Shown here piece after piece: positions 8,750-18,913 of a stretch of DNA of 64,000 nucleotides. Origin of the DNA: UBA2287 sp964479665 (GTDB lineage: Bacteria > Bacteroidota > Bacteroidia > Bacteroidales > Tenuifilaceae); contig CAYZNN010000002.1 of the NCBI GenBank assembly GCA_964479665.1, positions 62,001-126,000 of the forward strand, in the 5' to 3' direction. Under the pieces are notes generated by a model. It saw nothing but the letters and a program-made list of their open reading frames with translations, ran no database searches and was not told where the DNA came from. Each line of letters starts with the position of its first letter. The stretch's first letter is position 1. The translations under genes were made by a program, and so were the position numbers.

Positions 8750-11700
8750 ATGTTTTTTAAAAGATCCCTTTTTCTCGTTGCAATACTGGCATTGACCCGC
8801 ATTACCTCGTTTGCACAAATAAACGAGAAGGGAATTCCCATAATTAAAAACTTTGATCCGGTCGATTACGATTTTGCCGACCAAAACTGGTGCGCCGTAC
8901 AGGACCACAGGGGTATCATGTACTTTGGAAATCAGGAGGGCTACGTCCTCGAGTTCGATGGTAAATCGTTCCGTAAAATACTCATTCCCGAGTCGCGCTC
9001 GGTGCGTTCCATGGCGGTTGACCCACTTGGTACTGTTTACGTGGGTACTGTTGGCGATTTTGGTTACCTGAAACCCGACCTACAGGGCAACCTCCATTAC
9101 GAAAGCTTATCGCACTTAATTACCGATTCGGTTGGCAGGTATGGTGAAATTTGGAAAACCTATGCGATAGAACAAAAAGTGTATTTCCAAACCTTTCTCA
9201 ATCTTTTTGTTTACAACGGACAAGCCATCAAGACGATTAACATTCCCAGAGAATTGAGGTTGTTCTTTTCGCATAAAGTAAATAACAACCTTTATCTCAA
9301 TTTACGAACAGCTGGGTTAAAGAAACTTGAACAAGAACGGTTGGCAGACCTACCGGAACAAGGTTTTTTTAAAGATAAAATTATATATAGCATCGTTCCA
9401 ATTGCAAAAAATAATATTCTTGTTGTTACTGGTAATGGGTTCTTTGCATACAACCCATCAACAGGTGAGAGCCGACAAGTTGATTCACCTAACTCCTTTT
9501 TAGGTAAGATGAACAAAGAAGGTTTACCTTACCACAGTGTACTGCTTAACGACAGCACACTAGCATTGGGGCGCGTACTGAATAGTTTCTACTCCTTATC
9601 GCGTGTTACTCAAAATGGCAACCCCATTGAAATTATAAATGCCGAAAACGGCCTGATGGACGAAATGGTAACCTACCTCTATCAGCGTCCTTCCTTTTCT
9701 GGTTCCGCTCCTCTTTGGATGTGCCTGAATAAGGGTATTGCCAAGGCCGACATCCATTCGCCCATTCGAAGATTTAATGAATCTTCGGGGGTAAGAGGAC
9801 AAATTCTCGACATTATCCGATTTAATGGTCGATTATTCTTGGCCACAATGGCTGGCGTATACTATCAGGATTATGATAGAAATGGACTTGCATATTTCAA
9901 ACAAATACCCGAAATCAATTCCACTACTTGGTCATTTCAAGTTTTTAAAGACCCCCATACTGGAAAAGAAAGATTGATGGCCTCTGGCGATCATGTATTT
10001 GAAATAACACCAGCATTAAAGGGAATTTATGCGCAAGAAAATCTTATTTGCTATAAGTTTTTACAGTTACCAAACGATTCCAAAAGGCTTTACGTTGGGG
10101 CTACTGGTCTGTTTTACATGGAAAAATCAACCACCGGCTGGCTAGAAAAGAAGAGGGTAAAGCCATCCGAACTTCGCTCAGAGGTTCGCCATATGGCTCA
10201 AGACAAACGGGGAAACCTTTGGCTAACCACAAAGGTTCATGGTATTCAGAAAGTTCTTTTTACCCAAACCGACACTGTTGTAACAAATTACGATACCAAT
10301 CACGGCTTGCCTTCGCTTACAAACCTGTCGGTTTTTAAAATTGGCGAAGAAACAATTTTTGGGACCACTTATGGGCTTTACAAATTCAATTACGATAGCA
10401 ACTTTTTTGAACCCTATAACTTGCCAAGCCTACCCGAAAGGCTTAAGAGCAAGGGTATCAGCAAATTTTTCGAAACTCCCGATGGTTTCTTAATTGTATT
10501 TCAAGACAATAAAAAATTTTGGCTCGAAAAGTTCGTTCGCAAACCCGATGGTTCGTACGACATTGTTAGCACTCCTTTCAGGGCATTTCCCACATTTGCT
10601 TCCGATGCAATTTATGCAGAGCCCAATGGAATGATTTGGTATGGTGTTTCTACAGAACTATACAGTTACAACCCAGATATTGTAAGAGATTATTCCGAAC
10701 CATTTCATGCTCTTATCCGAAAGGTGTCTACAAAAGGCGATTCCATTGTATTCCACGGAAGTTTTGTAAATGAACTCCCGAGCGGAAAAACGATAGTTTC
10801 CATAACCCAGCCCCAAGAACAGGTATATAAGTTTCCTTACCGTTTCAATAGTTTTACTTTCGAAGTGGCTTCAACTTTCTTCGAAAATGAATCGGCTATA
10901 GAGTACTCATACATTCTGGAGGGAAACGATAAGGAGTGGAGCCGATGGAGCGCAGAACCCCGCCCAATTTACACCAACCTTTCTGAGGGCAATTATACCT
11001 TTAAAGTGAAAGCTCGGAATGTATTCGGAACCGAGAGCTATGTTGCCGAATATCGCTTTTCTATCAGCCCCCCATGGTTCCGAAGCATTATTGCATATAT
11101 TTCCTATGTTCTGTTTCTGGTCGGCTTTATTTGGTTCATAGTGAAGTGGAACACTCGGCGACTCATTGCTGAAAAGGAGCGATTAGAGGAGCTTGTTCGT
11201 CAGCGTACCGCTGAGGTAGTTGCTCAGAAAGAAGAAATTGAAAAGCAGAATGAGGAACTCGAAATACAACGCGATAAAATTTTTGAACAGAACGAAGAGA
11301 TAAAGAGTAGCATTACCTACGCTAGCCGTATTCAAAATGCGTTGCTCACCCCCGACGAAACCATTAAAAACATTTTCGACGATTTCTTCATCCTCTTCCT
11401 GCCCCGCGACATTGTAAGTGGCGACTTTTACTGGTTTACACAAATTGGTACCCGTAAAATATGTGCTGCTGCCGATTGTACCGGTCACGGTGTTCCCGGA
11501 GGCTTTATGAGCATGTTGGGAATGGGGCTTTTGAACCAAATTATTTCGCGTAACGAGAAAATTACTGCTTCAGAAATTCTCGACCAATTACGTTCCTTCA
11601 TTATAACTTCCCTTCACCAAACTGGAAGGTCCGGTGAAAACAAGGATGGAATGGACATTGCCCTTTACGTAATTGATACGCAACTAAGAACTATTGAATT

Positions 11701-12049
11701 TGCCGGTGCCAATAATCCATTGGTTGTAATTCGCAATAACGAAGTTATTCAAATTAAAGGCGATAAAATGCCCATTGGTATTCACCTCCGTTGCGATGTA
11801 CCATTTACAAACCATGTAATGGAGTACATGCCTGGCGATGTAGTTTACACCTTCTCCGACGGTTATCAGGATCAGTTTGGTGGTCCCGATCAAAGGAAGT
11901 TCATGGTTAAAAATCTTAAAGAACTGCTTCTGAGCATTCATAAATTACCAATGGCAGAGCAGCGAGATAAACTGCATCGAACGCTTTTGGAATGGCATGG
12001 CGATTCATCGCGCATTGACGATGTGGTTCTGATTGGTGTTAAATTGTAA
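8750..12049 (+). CDS. Sensor phosphatase: beta-propeller, Y_Y_Y and SpoIIE/PP2C domains
   Basis: 1099 residues. A signal peptide (ending TSFAQ) leads into a long periplasmic two-component-regulator-type propeller (repeated short WxxxxG-like blades up to about residue 690), then a Y_Y_Y immunoglobulin-like domain (FTFEVASTFFENESAIEYSY to about 775). One transmembrane helix follows (about 780-802), then a Glu/Lys-rich coiled coil and a C-terminal SpoIIE/RsbU-type PP2C phosphatase (GDFYWF, AAADCTGHGVPGGFMSMLG, and a late YTFSDGYQDQFGG). The acidic metal ligands D in GDFYW, D in AADCTGHG and D in FSDGYQDQ are present. I infer it senses an extracytoplasmic signal, perhaps a glycan, and dephosphorylates a cytoplasmic Ser/Thr partner such as an anti-anti-sigma factor. 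No such partner gene is in the window. Confidence 0.9.
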   Translation: MFFKRSLFLVAILALTRITSFAQINEKGIPIIKNFDPVDYDFADQNWCAVQDHRGIMYFGNQEGYVLEFDGKSFRKILIPESRSVRSMAVDPLGTVYVGTVGDFGYLKPDLQGNLHYESLSHLITDSVGRYGEIWKTYAIEQKVYFQTFLNLFVYNGQAIKTINIPRELRLFFSHKVNNNLYLNLRTAGLKKLEQERLADLPEQGFFKDKIIYSIVPIAKNNILVVTGNGFFAYNPSTGESRQVDSPNSFLGKMNKEGLPYHSVLLNDSTLALGRVLNSFYSLSRVTQNGNPIEIINAENGLMDEMVTYLYQRPSFSGSAPLWMCLNKGIAKADIHSPIRRFNESSGVRGQILDIIRFNGRLFLATMAGVYYQDYDRNGLAYFKQIPEINSTTWSFQVFKDPHTGKERLMASGDHVFEITPALKGIYAQENLICYKFLQLPNDSKRLYVGATGLFYMEKSTTGWLEKKRVKPSELRSEVRHMAQDKRGNLWLTTKVHGIQKVLFTQTDTVVTNYDTNHGLPSLTNLSVFKIGEETIFGTTYGLYKFNYDSNFFEPYNLPSLPERLKSKGISKFFETPDGFLIVFQDNKKFWLEKFVRKPDGSYDIVSTPFRAFPTFASDAIYAEPNGMIWYGVSTELYSYNPDIVRDYSEPFHALIRKVSTKGDSIVFHGSFVNELPSGKTIVSITQPQEQVYKFPYRFNSFTFEVASTFFENESAIEYSYILEGNDKEWSRWSAEPRPIYTNLSEGNYTFKVKARNVFGTESYVAEYRFSISPPWFRSIIAYISYVLFLVGFIWFIVKWNTRRLIAEKERLEELVRQRTAEVVAQKEEIEKQNEELEIQRDKIFEQNEEIKSSITYASRIQNALLTPDETIKNIFDDFFILFLPRDIVSGDFYWFTQIGTRKICAAADCTGHGVPGGFMSMLGMGLLNQIISRNEKITASEILDQLRSFIITSLHQTGRSGENKDGMDIALYVIDTQLRTIEFAGANNPLVVIRNNEVIQIKGDKMPIGIHLRCDVPFTNHVMEYMPGDVVYTFSDGYQDQFGGPDQRKFMVKNLKELLLSIHKLPMAEQRDKLHRTLLEWHGDSSRIDDVVLIGVKL

Positions 12050-12058
12050 TTTTCTTAA

Positions 12059-12559
12059 ATGGGCCAATTGAGGGGCGATCCAAAGGTTTACCAAACCCTT
12101 TCCGAGTTAGCAATTCCTTTCGATTATTACGAGCATCCTCCGGTTCCAACAGTTGAAGATGCCTCACGTTACTGGGCCGACATTGATGCGGCACATTGTA
12201 AAAATCTCTTTTTTCGAAATCATAAAGGGAATCGGCACTACCTAGTTATATTCCATTATCAGAAGCAACTCAATATCCGATTTCTTGAGCAGCGGCTCAA
12301 GCAGGGTAAACTTACATTTGCCTCGGCAGAACGAATGCAAAAGTTTCTGGGCTTACAACCTGGCTCGGTTTCGGTTTTCGGTGTTGTTAACGACCCGCAA
12401 AAGCATGTATACCTGTTTATTGACCGCACGCTGCTAAATTATGAACGAATTAGCTTCCATCCAAATCTCAATACTGCCTCCTTGGTAATATCAATCAACG
12501 ACCTTAAGCGATTCCTTGCACATACAGGAAATGGTTTCGAATTTGTTAACTTCGATTAA
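12059..12559 (+). CDS. Prolyl-tRNA editing deacylase-like protein (YbaK/ProX family)
   Basis: 166 residues starting 9 bp after the sensor phosphatase stop, so probably co-transcribed. The sequence carries the YbaK/ProX fold: N-terminal YEHPPVPTVEDASRYW, a central CKNLFFRNHKGNRHYLVI strand pair with the conserved Lys, and GSVSVFGVVNDPQKHVYLFID. Free-standing members hydrolyse mischarged Ala-tRNA-Pro or similar species, correcting errors of prolyl-tRNA synthetase. The link with the neighbouring phosphatase looks fortuitous. Confidence 0.88.
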   Translation: MGQLRGDPKVYQTLSELAIPFDYYEHPPVPTVEDASRYWADIDAAHCKNLFFRNHKGNRHYLVIFHYQKQLNIRFLEQRLKQGKLTFASAERMQKFLGLQPGSVSVFGVVNDPQKHVYLFIDRTLLNYERISFHPNLNTASLVISINDLKRFLAHTGNGFEFVNFD

Positions 12560-12561
12560 AC

Positions 12562-12594
12562 AAAAAGCCCAGCAAAACGATGCAGGGCTTTTTT
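12562..12594. terminator. Bidirectional terminator between proX-like gene and nrdJ
   Basis: AAAAAGCCC (12562-12570) pairs with GGGCTTTTT (12585-12593) around a 14-nt loop. U-tracts occur on both strands and the flanking genes converge. Confidence 0.85.
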
Positions 12595-12611
12595 GAATTC
12601 GTAAAGTGGAA

Positions 12612-15185
12612 TTATCCGCACTTTGAGTTTCCGCAACTGGTGCAAATAAGGCAACCCTCTTGGTAAATTAAAGATTCCGATCCGCATTCGGTGCATTTTT
12701 TACCTATTTTGGCTTTGGTTCCATTTGGAATGTATTTACGAAGCGCCCTTTCAACACCCGCATTCCAAGTGTTAATGGTTTCGTTATCGAGACGAAGCGA
12801 ACCTATTAAATTTACAACATCGGTAATTGGCATCCCATTTCTTAATACTCCCGATATCAACTTAGCATAATTCCAAAATTCTTTGTTGAACATGTGCGAA
12901 AGACCACCAATGGTATTGGTGTATCCGTACTTGTCGATATATTGGAAATCGTAACGGCTTCCGTTGGAATCTCTAACCTTCAAAATACGCCCCGATGTAA
13001 CGGACTTGGGAATTGGAAGAACATCGTCCTCAGAGAGCCCCGTAAAAATTTCGTAGGGTTTTCCATTGAATAAACCTACAAAGGCCACCCAATTTTCATG
13101 GTTATTTTTAAAGCGAATGATCTCACAATCGAGCACCTCGGGGCGTTTTGCTGGGCGGTCCTCCTCGGTTTCGTCCTTATCGTTCCCTTTTCCAATGGAT
13201 ACCAAAACGCCATCGCGCGAACCCTCGCGGTACACGGTACATCCTTTACATCCACTCTCCCATGCGGTTTGATATACTTTGGCTACCATTTCCTCTGTAG
13301 TATCGGTAGGAAGATTAACTGTAACGCTAATGGAGTGATCGACCCATTTTTGAACCACTCCCTGCATTTTTACTTTGCTAACCCAATCAACATCGTTGGA
13401 GGTAGCTTTATAGTAGGGCGATTTTTCAACTAGCTTCTGAACTTCCTCGTCGCTTAGTGTTTTTAACTCACTGGCATTATAACCATTCACTTCGAGCCAT
13501 GTTATAAACTTGTGATGGAACACATTGAATTCTTCCCAAGCATCGCCAACCTGATCGGTGAAACTAATTTTCACGTTCTTATCGTTGGGATTCACCTTGC
13601 GTCTACGCTTGTAAACGGGTAAAAATACGGGTTCAATACCCGAGGTTGTTTGGGTCATTAAACTGGTTGTTCCGGTGGGTGCTATGGTTAGAAGGGCAAT
13701 ATTTCTGCGGCCATACTTAACCATATTGTTATATAGCTCCTCATCTTCCGCCTTTAATCTATTAATAAAGGGGTTGTTTTTCTCGCGCTGCGCATCATAA
13801 ATTGGGAAGGGTCCTCGTTCGGCAGCCAAAAAGGTCGATGAACGGTATGCTTCTAGGGCCAGCGTTTTTTGCACTTCTTCGGCAAAGTCGGTTGCAATGT
13901 CGGAACCATAGCGTAGCCCAAGCGCAGCCAGCATATCACCTTCGGCGGTAATGCCAATGCCTGTGCGCCTTCCCTGAATTGCTTTTTGACGGATTTTACT
14001 CCAAAGTGTGCGTTCTACGGCCTTTATTTCTTCGTCTTCGGGGTCGTTGTCAATCTTTGTCTGAATGGCATCTATTTTTTCTAACTCGAGGTCAATTATA
14101 TCGTCCATCATACGCTGCGCTGCCCTACAATGTTCGCTAAAGAGCTTAAAGTTGAATTTTGCCTCTGGGGTGAATGGCTTTTCAACATAGCTGTATAGGT
14201 TTAAAGCTAAAAGGCGGCAGCTGTCGTATGGGCAAAGCGGAATTTCTCCGCAAGGATTGGTCGATACGGTTCGGAAGCCCAAATCGGAGTAACAATCGGG
14301 CACAGACTCACGAATAATGGTATCCCAAAATAGCACTCCGGGCTCAGCCGATTTCCATGCGTTGTGTATAATTTTATTCCAAATAGCTTTTGCATCGGCT
14401 TCCTGTGTGTACTTTGGGCTTGCCGATTCAACAGGGTACTGCTGGCGGTACGGTTTTCCATCGATTATTGAGCGCATAAACTCATCGTCGATTTTAACTG
14501 ATACGTTGGCCCCTGTTACCTTACCTGCTTCCATTTTGGCATCGATAAACTTTTCGGCATCGGGGTGCTTAATCGAAATGGAAAGCATAAGGGCACCTCG
14601 GCGTCCGTCCTGAGCAACTTCGCGGGTGGAGTTGGAGTAACGCTCCATAAAGGGTACAACTCCGGTTGAAGTGAGGGCGCTATTGAGTACTGGGCTCCCT
14701 TTAGGACGAATGTGCGAGAGGTCGTGGCCAACTCCCCCCCTGCGTTTCATAAGCTGCACTTGCTCCTCATCAACCTTCATAATTCCGCCGTACGAATCGG
14801 CATTGCCCTTCGACCCAATTACAAAGCAGTTAGAAAGGCTAGCAATTTGGTATTGGTTCCCTATTCCGGTCATGGGCCCACCCTGGGGTACAATGTACTT
14901 AAACTCACTCAGAAGTCCATAAATCTCCTCTTCGCTCATGGGGTTGGGGTACTTTTTCTCTATGCGGGCAATCTCGCGAGCCAAGCGCTTGTGCATGTCA
15001 TCGGGAGACACTTCGTAAATATTGCCCCACGAATCCTTAAGGGCATACTTGCTAACCCACACTTTAGCTGCCATTTCGTCGCCCTTAAAATAGGCTACCG
15101 ATGCTGCCATGGCCTCCTCGAACGAATAGGTTTTGACTTTTTGTGTTGTTTGATGTGCTTGCATTACTTTGATTTGCTGATCCAT
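12612..15185 (-). CDS. nrdJ: Adenosylcobalamin-dependent (class II) ribonucleotide reductase
   Basis: 857 residues. It reduces ribonucleotides to deoxyribonucleotides using a B12-generated thiyl radical, so it works with or without oxygen. Visible marks are SNCFVIG with Cys120 (first redox Cys), NPCGEIPLC with Cys312 (radical site, with the Asn and Glu of the catalytic triad), the phosphate-binding APTGTTSLM loop and SGCKGCTVYREGSR. The C-terminus is a zinc-ribbon-like tail with four CxxC-type pairs (CTEC, CLIC, CTSC, CG end). This tail is typical of long NrdJ proteins and may carry the exchangeable redox cysteines. No cobalamin riboswitch box was found upstream. The gene stands alone between two terminators. 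Confidence 0.95.
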   Translation of the reverse strand: MDQQIKVMQAHQTTQKVKTYSFEEAMAASVAYFKGDEMAAKVWVSKYALKDSWGNIYEVSPDDMHKRLAREIARIEKKYPNPMSEEEIYGLLSEFKYIVPQGGPMTGIGNQYQIASLSNCFVIGSKGNADSYGGIMKVDEEQVQLMKRRGGVGHDLSHIRPKGSPVLNSALTSTGVVPFMERYSNSTREVAQDGRRGALMLSISIKHPDAEKFIDAKMEAGKVTGANVSVKIDDEFMRSIIDGKPYRQQYPVESASPKYTQEADAKAIWNKIIHNAWKSAEPGVLFWDTIIRESVPDCYSDLGFRTVSTNPCGEIPLCPYDSCRLLALNLYSYVEKPFTPEAKFNFKLFSEHCRAAQRMMDDIIDLELEKIDAIQTKIDNDPEDEEIKAVERTLWSKIRQKAIQGRRTGIGITAEGDMLAALGLRYGSDIATDFAEEVQKTLALEAYRSSTFLAAERGPFPIYDAQREKNNPFINRLKAEDEELYNNMVKYGRRNIALLTIAPTGTTSLMTQTTSGIEPVFLPVYKRRRKVNPNDKNVKISFTDQVGDAWEEFNVFHHKFITWLEVNGYNASELKTLSDEEVQKLVEKSPYYKATSNDVDWVSKVKMQGVVQKWVDHSISVTVNLPTDTTEEMVAKVYQTAWESGCKGCTVYREGSRDGVLVSIGKGNDKDETEEDRPAKRPEVLDCEIIRFKNNHENWVAFVGLFNGKPYEIFTGLSEDDVLPIPKSVTSGRILKVRDSNGSRYDFQYIDKYGYTNTIGGLSHMFNKEFWNYAKLISGVLRNGMPITDVVNLIGSLRLDNETINTWNAGVERALRKYIPNGTKAKIGKKCTECGSESLIYQEGCLICTSCGNSKCG

Positions 15186-15487
15186 TTCTTTGAAATTGTA
15201 TTATTTTCGCTTTACATTTTTTTAACATGCTGGTAAAAAGGCAAATAAAAACTTTCCGCTTCAAACGAAAAGTTATTGCAAGGTAGGCAACCTTAACTTT
15301 TTGTTCCAAACAAAAATTGGGGTAACAATTAACAAATGGGCAAAGTTATTAACAGTGTATGTTATTGTTTTTCTGCGCATTGCAAAACATCTTGTTGTTC
15401 AGTACGTAAACAAAAAAGGTCTGGTTATCAGCACAAAAAAAGAAAAAGGGGCCATAAGGCCCCTTAAAAAATCGACTTAGAAATTGT
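15186..15487. other. nrdJ leader region
   Basis: 302 bp without a gene. It holds the terminator of the TonB receptor gene at 15434-15467 and a small AAGGTAGGCAACCTT dyad near 15280. No cobalamin-box motif and no TAnnTTTG box close to the nrdJ start were recognised. Confidence 0.5.
15434..15467 (-). terminator. Terminator of the TonB-dependent receptor gene
   Basis: On the minus strand an AAGGGGCC / GGCCCCTT stem (15447-15466) with a short TTAT-type loop is followed by a U-rich run. It lies about 20 bp after the stop of the receptor gene. Confidence 0.88.
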
Positions 15488-18400
15488 TTAGTTAAAGATG
15501 TAGCGAACACCTAACTGAATGCGGTAAACGTCGCTTACATTTGCTGTTTTTTGGAATGTTGTATTAACAAGCTGACCGTTTATGTGCGCAAGGTTATATC
15601 TTGCCACCCCGTTTAATGGGTCGCCAACAGTGGTAATAGGGTTCACTCTAATCAGTGGCCTTTCGTTAATAACCTGTTGGGCAATACCCCAATCCTTATT
15701 AATAAGGTTGCCTATGTTTAAAATATCAACCCTGAATTGAAGTGCATTGCGCATTCCACCAGCTTTTACGAATACTTCCTGTACAAAACTAAAGTCGGCC
15801 CGATTGTACATAGGAAGGAACATTGCATTCCGCTCAACATACTTGCCTCTGTTTTTGCTTAGGTAGGGATCCTGCTTAATGTATGCATCCCATGCTTCGG
15901 CCTGCTGAACAGAAGTAAAGGTAATATCGTCGGTGGGGTCATTTGGTGTATTATTGTTCCAAGTGTACTGAGCAAAATTCATCTCGGTTACATCATTTGG
16001 AACGTAAATAAGGTCATTAGAAAATCCACCATCGCCATTCAAGTCCCCACTAACAACGTAGGAACGGTTTCCTGCGTTGGTCATCTCCCAGAACAATCCT
16101 ACTTGGGTTGCACCAAACGAGAAGTACTCTTTACGATAAGAAACTGAAGCTATTATTCTATGGCCTGGGCTTGTTGCTGAAAAGCCTAACCCGGGTCGGT
16201 TGGGGTTTCCGGCGTGCTGATTGTTAATCCAAGAACCAAAGGCTATGCTTCCTGGGTCAATGGTGTTTTTTGCAACGCCGTAACTATATGCAACCTTTGC
16301 TGTTAATCCATCCTTGAAAGGCTTTTCAAGTGAAGCAGAAATATTGTAGGAATAACCTTCGTTCTGGTTCTTTAAAACAACAGCGTTATCAACAGCTGCG
16401 TTAATTTTGGTACTTGTATAACGTGGTCTATTGTCAACACCATTAAACTGAGTTTGTGCAGCAGGAAGATTGGCGTTAATATAGTACAAGCCATTAAAAT
16501 CACGTCCATAAAGAGCCTCAACGCTTGCAATTAAACCAAAAACGGGTAGTTTTTGGTCAATCCCCAAATTAGAACGCCAAACCTGTGGGAAGCGGAAGTT
16601 ACGATCGGTTAAGGCCAACTCATAAGTTGGTGCAACTTGAACTTGAGTAACAGTTGGTTTATACTGATCAATATTAGGATGGAAAGGACGAGCAGTAGTA
16701 TTATCAAGACGCTCGAAACCTGTCATAACACCATTGTTTCCGATTTGATTTGAAATCCAAACATAAGCGGGACGACCTGTAAAGATACCAGTACCTCCGC
16801 GCACTTGAGTTTTCTTATCGCCAAAAACATCCCAATTAAATCCAACTCTTGGTGAGAACAGTGGATTTGGATCGGGCATCTTATCGGTTGAATACTTTAC
16901 GGTTTGCCCGGATTCATCTCTGAAGTTCATAGCAGGTACATTGGGGTTGAAGTATCCTGTTTCTTCGAAGAATGGGACATCAACTCGCAAGCCTAGAGTA
17001 ACTCTTAAATTGGAAAGAACTTTCCATTCATCCTGTGCATAAGCTCCTACATAGTATACTTTTAATGGCTGTACAGGCTCTGACTTGCCTGGCTGATTCA
17101 TGTAGCGAACTTGAAACCTTCTTAAAGTAATTGGAGAAACGGTACGATTAGGATTAGCAATAAAATCATTCGCATCAGTATAGAAATCGGCCAGTGAGTT
17201 ATACACATAAACACTCTGCGAACCAGGGTAGAAAACGTTCTCCGACTCATAAATCTCTCCGCTAACTCCAAAAGTAAAAGTATGGTTCTGTTTGAAAATT
17301 GTAAAGTTATTCTGAACTTGAATACTTGAATAGTTCAACCTATTGCTAGGAGTAAATGGTTCAAAGCCAAATGAAGTATACACACTACCTCCGTTAAGAA
17401 TATCGACAAATGGGAACATCGAACCTTTTGAGCCTCTATCCTCATTATGGTATGTATAACCTACAATTAGGTTATTGGCCATTGTATTGGATATGCGCGA
17501 GTTTAACTCACCAATATAGGATCGAATATTCTCAAATATGGAATAGTTAGAATTTTGGAAGTTTAGTCCATTTAAGTTGGTGCGTCTAGTACCAAATCCC
17601 AAAGAACTACTATTGCTCAAAAGCACATCAGTTTCTGAATTGAGGAAATTCACTCTAAAACTTAATTTATTCTTATCGTTGATGTTATAGTCGAACTTGA
17701 TAAGGAACTTATCAGCATCGGTGTGATGGTCATATCCTTCGTAGGGGCCTGTTTCATATTGGAAATTTGTTTTCAAATATGAGCTTAAAGCGTCCAAATC
17801 GGAAGCTAAAACCCTTGTAACATTGCCTTCTACTGTTTCGCCTCCCTGGTTGGCCCTGAATGTTGTACCAGGTTCTGTTAATCTTTCCCTCTCAAAAGAT
17901 CCGAAGAAAAACAATTTATTTTTAATAATAGGACCGCCAAAACTCAAGCCAAGCTGGTTATAGTTAAATGCCCCAGGCTTAAAGTCAAATGCACCGGCCT
18001 TGGTTCCAACCATATCCTCATTTCTATATAAATAATAGAACGTTCCCTTAAATTCGTTGGTTCCGCTTTTGGTTACAGTATTTACTCCAGCACCCACAAA
18101 GTTCCCCTGACGTACATCGTAAGGAGCAATATTTACTGTGATCTGCTCAATTGCATCGAGAGAGATGGGCGAAACTCCTGTACGATCGCCTGGTTGACCG
18201 GCTAAACCAAATGAGTTGTTGAAGTACGAACCGTCAACTGTAATATTGTTCAATCGGTTATCTACCCCAGCAAACGACGACCCTTTGGACATGGGAGTCA
18301 GTCGGGTTATATCGGTTATCCTTCTTGAAATTGTTGGCATGGTTTGCAGCGCTTCCTGACCAAAGTTCGATGAAGCGCCTGTTCGATTTGAGTTGAACAC

Positions 18401-18787
18401 AAAATCGCGGGCACCAACCACTACCACCTCTTCTAGTTCGGTAGCCGATTCTCTTAAAACGAACCGGAATTCTTCGGTTGCACCCAAAGCAAGAAATACG
18501 TTTTTTTGCTCAATAGGCTCATAGCCTAAAAACGATGCGCGAACGGTATAAGGGCCGCCAACCCTAAGCCCCATAAGTACAAATGATCCGTTGTCGAGCG
18601 TAGTGGTTCCGTAGGTTGAACCGCTAGGCTCGTGCAAAGCCATGATAATTGCAAAGGGAACGGGCTCCCCCTTTTCATTAACTACACGGCCAGTAATGGC
18701 TGCAGTAGTAACACCCTGCCCGTATATGTACATGCCACCAAGGGCAAAAAACAGGGTTAAAAACAAACTTTTCAGATTTTTCTTCAT
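15488..18787 (-). CDS. TonB-dependent outer membrane receptor, Oar-like
   Basis: 1099 residues. A signal peptide (KNLKSLFLTLFFALGGMYIYG) is followed by a carboxypeptidase-regulatory-like beta-sandwich (AITGRVVNEKGEPVPFAI to about residue 110), a plug domain (NRTGASSNFGQEALQTMPTI, GVNTVTKSGTNEFKGTFYY) and a large beta-barrel ending in an aromatic-terminated strand (VYRIQLGVRYIFN). This order is that of Oar/Omp121-type proteins. They lack an obvious SusC signature and have been linked to adhesion, protein export or uptake of unknown substrates. No SusD-like gene follows. Location next to nrdJ does not make it a cobalamin receptor: the sequence is not BtuB-like. Confidence 0.9.
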   Translation of the reverse strand: MKKNLKSLFLTLFFALGGMYIYGQGVTTAAITGRVVNEKGEPVPFAIIMALHEPSGSTYGTTTLDNGSFVLMGLRVGGPYTVRASFLGYEPIEQKNVFLALGATEEFRFVLRESATELEEVVVVGARDFVFNSNRTGASSNFGQEALQTMPTISRRITDITRLTPMSKGSSFAGVDNRLNNITVDGSYFNNSFGLAGQPGDRTGVSPISLDAIEQITVNIAPYDVRQGNFVGAGVNTVTKSGTNEFKGTFYYLYRNEDMVGTKAGAFDFKPGAFNYNQLGLSFGGPIIKNKLFFFGSFERERLTEPGTTFRANQGGETVEGNVTRVLASDLDALSSYLKTNFQYETGPYEGYDHHTDADKFLIKFDYNINDKNKLSFRVNFLNSETDVLLSNSSSLGFGTRRTNLNGLNFQNSNYSIFENIRSYIGELNSRISNTMANNLIVGYTYHNEDRGSKGSMFPFVDILNGGSVYTSFGFEPFTPSNRLNYSSIQVQNNFTIFKQNHTFTFGVSGEIYESENVFYPGSQSVYVYNSLADFYTDANDFIANPNRTVSPITLRRFQVRYMNQPGKSEPVQPLKVYYVGAYAQDEWKVLSNLRVTLGLRVDVPFFEETGYFNPNVPAMNFRDESGQTVKYSTDKMPDPNPLFSPRVGFNWDVFGDKKTQVRGGTGIFTGRPAYVWISNQIGNNGVMTGFERLDNTTARPFHPNIDQYKPTVTQVQVAPTYELALTDRNFRFPQVWRSNLGIDQKLPVFGLIASVEALYGRDFNGLYYINANLPAAQTQFNGVDNRPRYTSTKINAAVDNAVVLKNQNEGYSYNISASLEKPFKDGLTAKVAYSYGVAKNTIDPGSIAFGSWINNQHAGNPNRPGLGFSATSPGHRIIASVSYRKEYFSFGATQVGLFWEMTNAGNRSYVVSGDLNGDGGFSNDLIYVPNDVTEMNFAQYTWNNNTPNDPTDDITFTSVQQAEAWDAYIKQDPYLSKNRGKYVERNAMFLPMYNRADFSFVQEVFVKAGGMRNALQFRVDILNIGNLINKDWGIAQQVINERPLIRVNPITTVGDPLNGVARYNLAHINGQLVNTTFQKTANVSDVYRIQLGVRYIFN

Positions 18788-18818
18788 AGTTTACGGTTTT
18801 AGGAACATCAAATATGCA

Positions 18819-18826
18819 CAAAAATA
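18819..18826 (-). promoter_or_regulatory. -7 promoter box of the Oar-like gene
   Basis: The minus strand reads TATTTTTG, matching TAnnTTTG, 32 nt before the start codon. The -33 element is not clear. Confidence 0.5.
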
Positions 18827-18913
18827 TTTACAGGCTGCTAACTTGCTTCCATAAAAACATTAACAAATTGTTAATAACTCGGGGACGATTGCATGTAATC
18901 TCTTGTTTACACA

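Noticed and set aside
15186..15487. Cobalamin riboswitch ahead of the B12-dependent nrdJ
   Set aside because: No B12-box-like sequence was seen on the proper strand; only a terminator and a small dyad.
12612..18787. TonB receptor as a B12 importer for nrdJ
   Set aside because: Domain order and sequence are Oar-like, not BtuB-like, and a terminator separates the two genes.
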